DNA from: JBCDBH01 sp039184055
GTDB lineage: Bacteria; Acidobacteriota; Thermoanaerobaculia; Multivoradales; J023
Length of the DNA stretch: 6,471 bases
Reading direction: 5' to 3'
Assembly: GCA_039184055.1 (NCBI GenBank)
Contig: JBCDBH010000336.1
Span: 1-6,471 of the forward strand
The notes under the pieces were generated by a model that saw only the letters and a list, made by a program, of their open reading frames with translations, was not told the DNA's origin and made no database searches. Numbering within the stretch: position 1 is the first letter of the stretch; each line of letters begins with the position of its first letter. Both the position numbers and the translations under genes were made by a program. Of this stretch, positions 6,448 to 6,471 are shown piece after piece.

Positions 6448-6471
6448 ATAGAGTAATGCACAAAGTTTTGG

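Noticed and set aside
6262..6456. A small + strand open frame running through the terminator
   Set aside because: It overlaps the end of the TIG/PKD gene in another frame and reads through the terminator hairpin; no support as a gene.

Overview
This window is the 3' end of a type IV pilus (T4P) assembly operon from a GC-rich Gram-negative bacterium, followed by two lipoprotein genes that appear to belong to the same transcription unit. All genes are on the + strand. They are packed tightly, share codon habits (many TCG, GTC, ATC and CTC/CTG codons) and show no mobile element, RNA gene, CRISPR array or sign of recent transfer. The gene order pilO-pilP-pilQ and the very long, multi-AMIN secretin resemble Myxococcota and Acidobacteriota T4P loci. 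I cannot fix the lineage from this sequence alone.

Layout: (1) 1-372, the C-terminal part of PilO, cut by the window edge. (2) 369-926, PilP, overlapping pilO by ATGA and translated from a Shine-Dalgarno site inside the last pilO codons. (3) 927-969, a short gap with a perfect 6-bp inverted repeat and the pilQ ribosome binding site. (4) 970-3753, PilQ secretin of about 927 residues: lipoprotein signal, two AMIN-type domains separated and followed by long Pro/Ala/acidic linkers, N0/STN and N1 domains, and the secretin barrel with its C-terminal signature. (5) 3771-4334, an unrecognised 187-residue lipoprotein starting with GTG. (6) 4358-6388, a 676-residue lipoprotein made of Ig-like modules: a bacterial Ig-like domain, three IPT/TIG domains, a divergent region and a C-terminal PKD domain. 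(7) 6422-6447, a strong G7/C7 intrinsic terminator with a T7 tract that closes the unit. No promoter is visible; it should lie upstream, probably before pilM or another earlier gene.

How the genes fit together: PilO (inner-membrane alignment complex) and PilP (periplasmic linker) connect the inner-membrane motor platform to PilQ, the outer-membrane channel through which the pilus passes. The two lipoproteins share the operon and the terminator with the secretin, so they are candidates for outer-membrane partners of the pilus machine (pilotin-like, peri-secretin or surface adhesin-like). That is inference from context only. The most notable points are an apparent shift of lipidation (PilP has no cysteine, while PilQ has exactly one, in a good lipobox) and the two uncharacterised lipoproteins downstream of pilQ.
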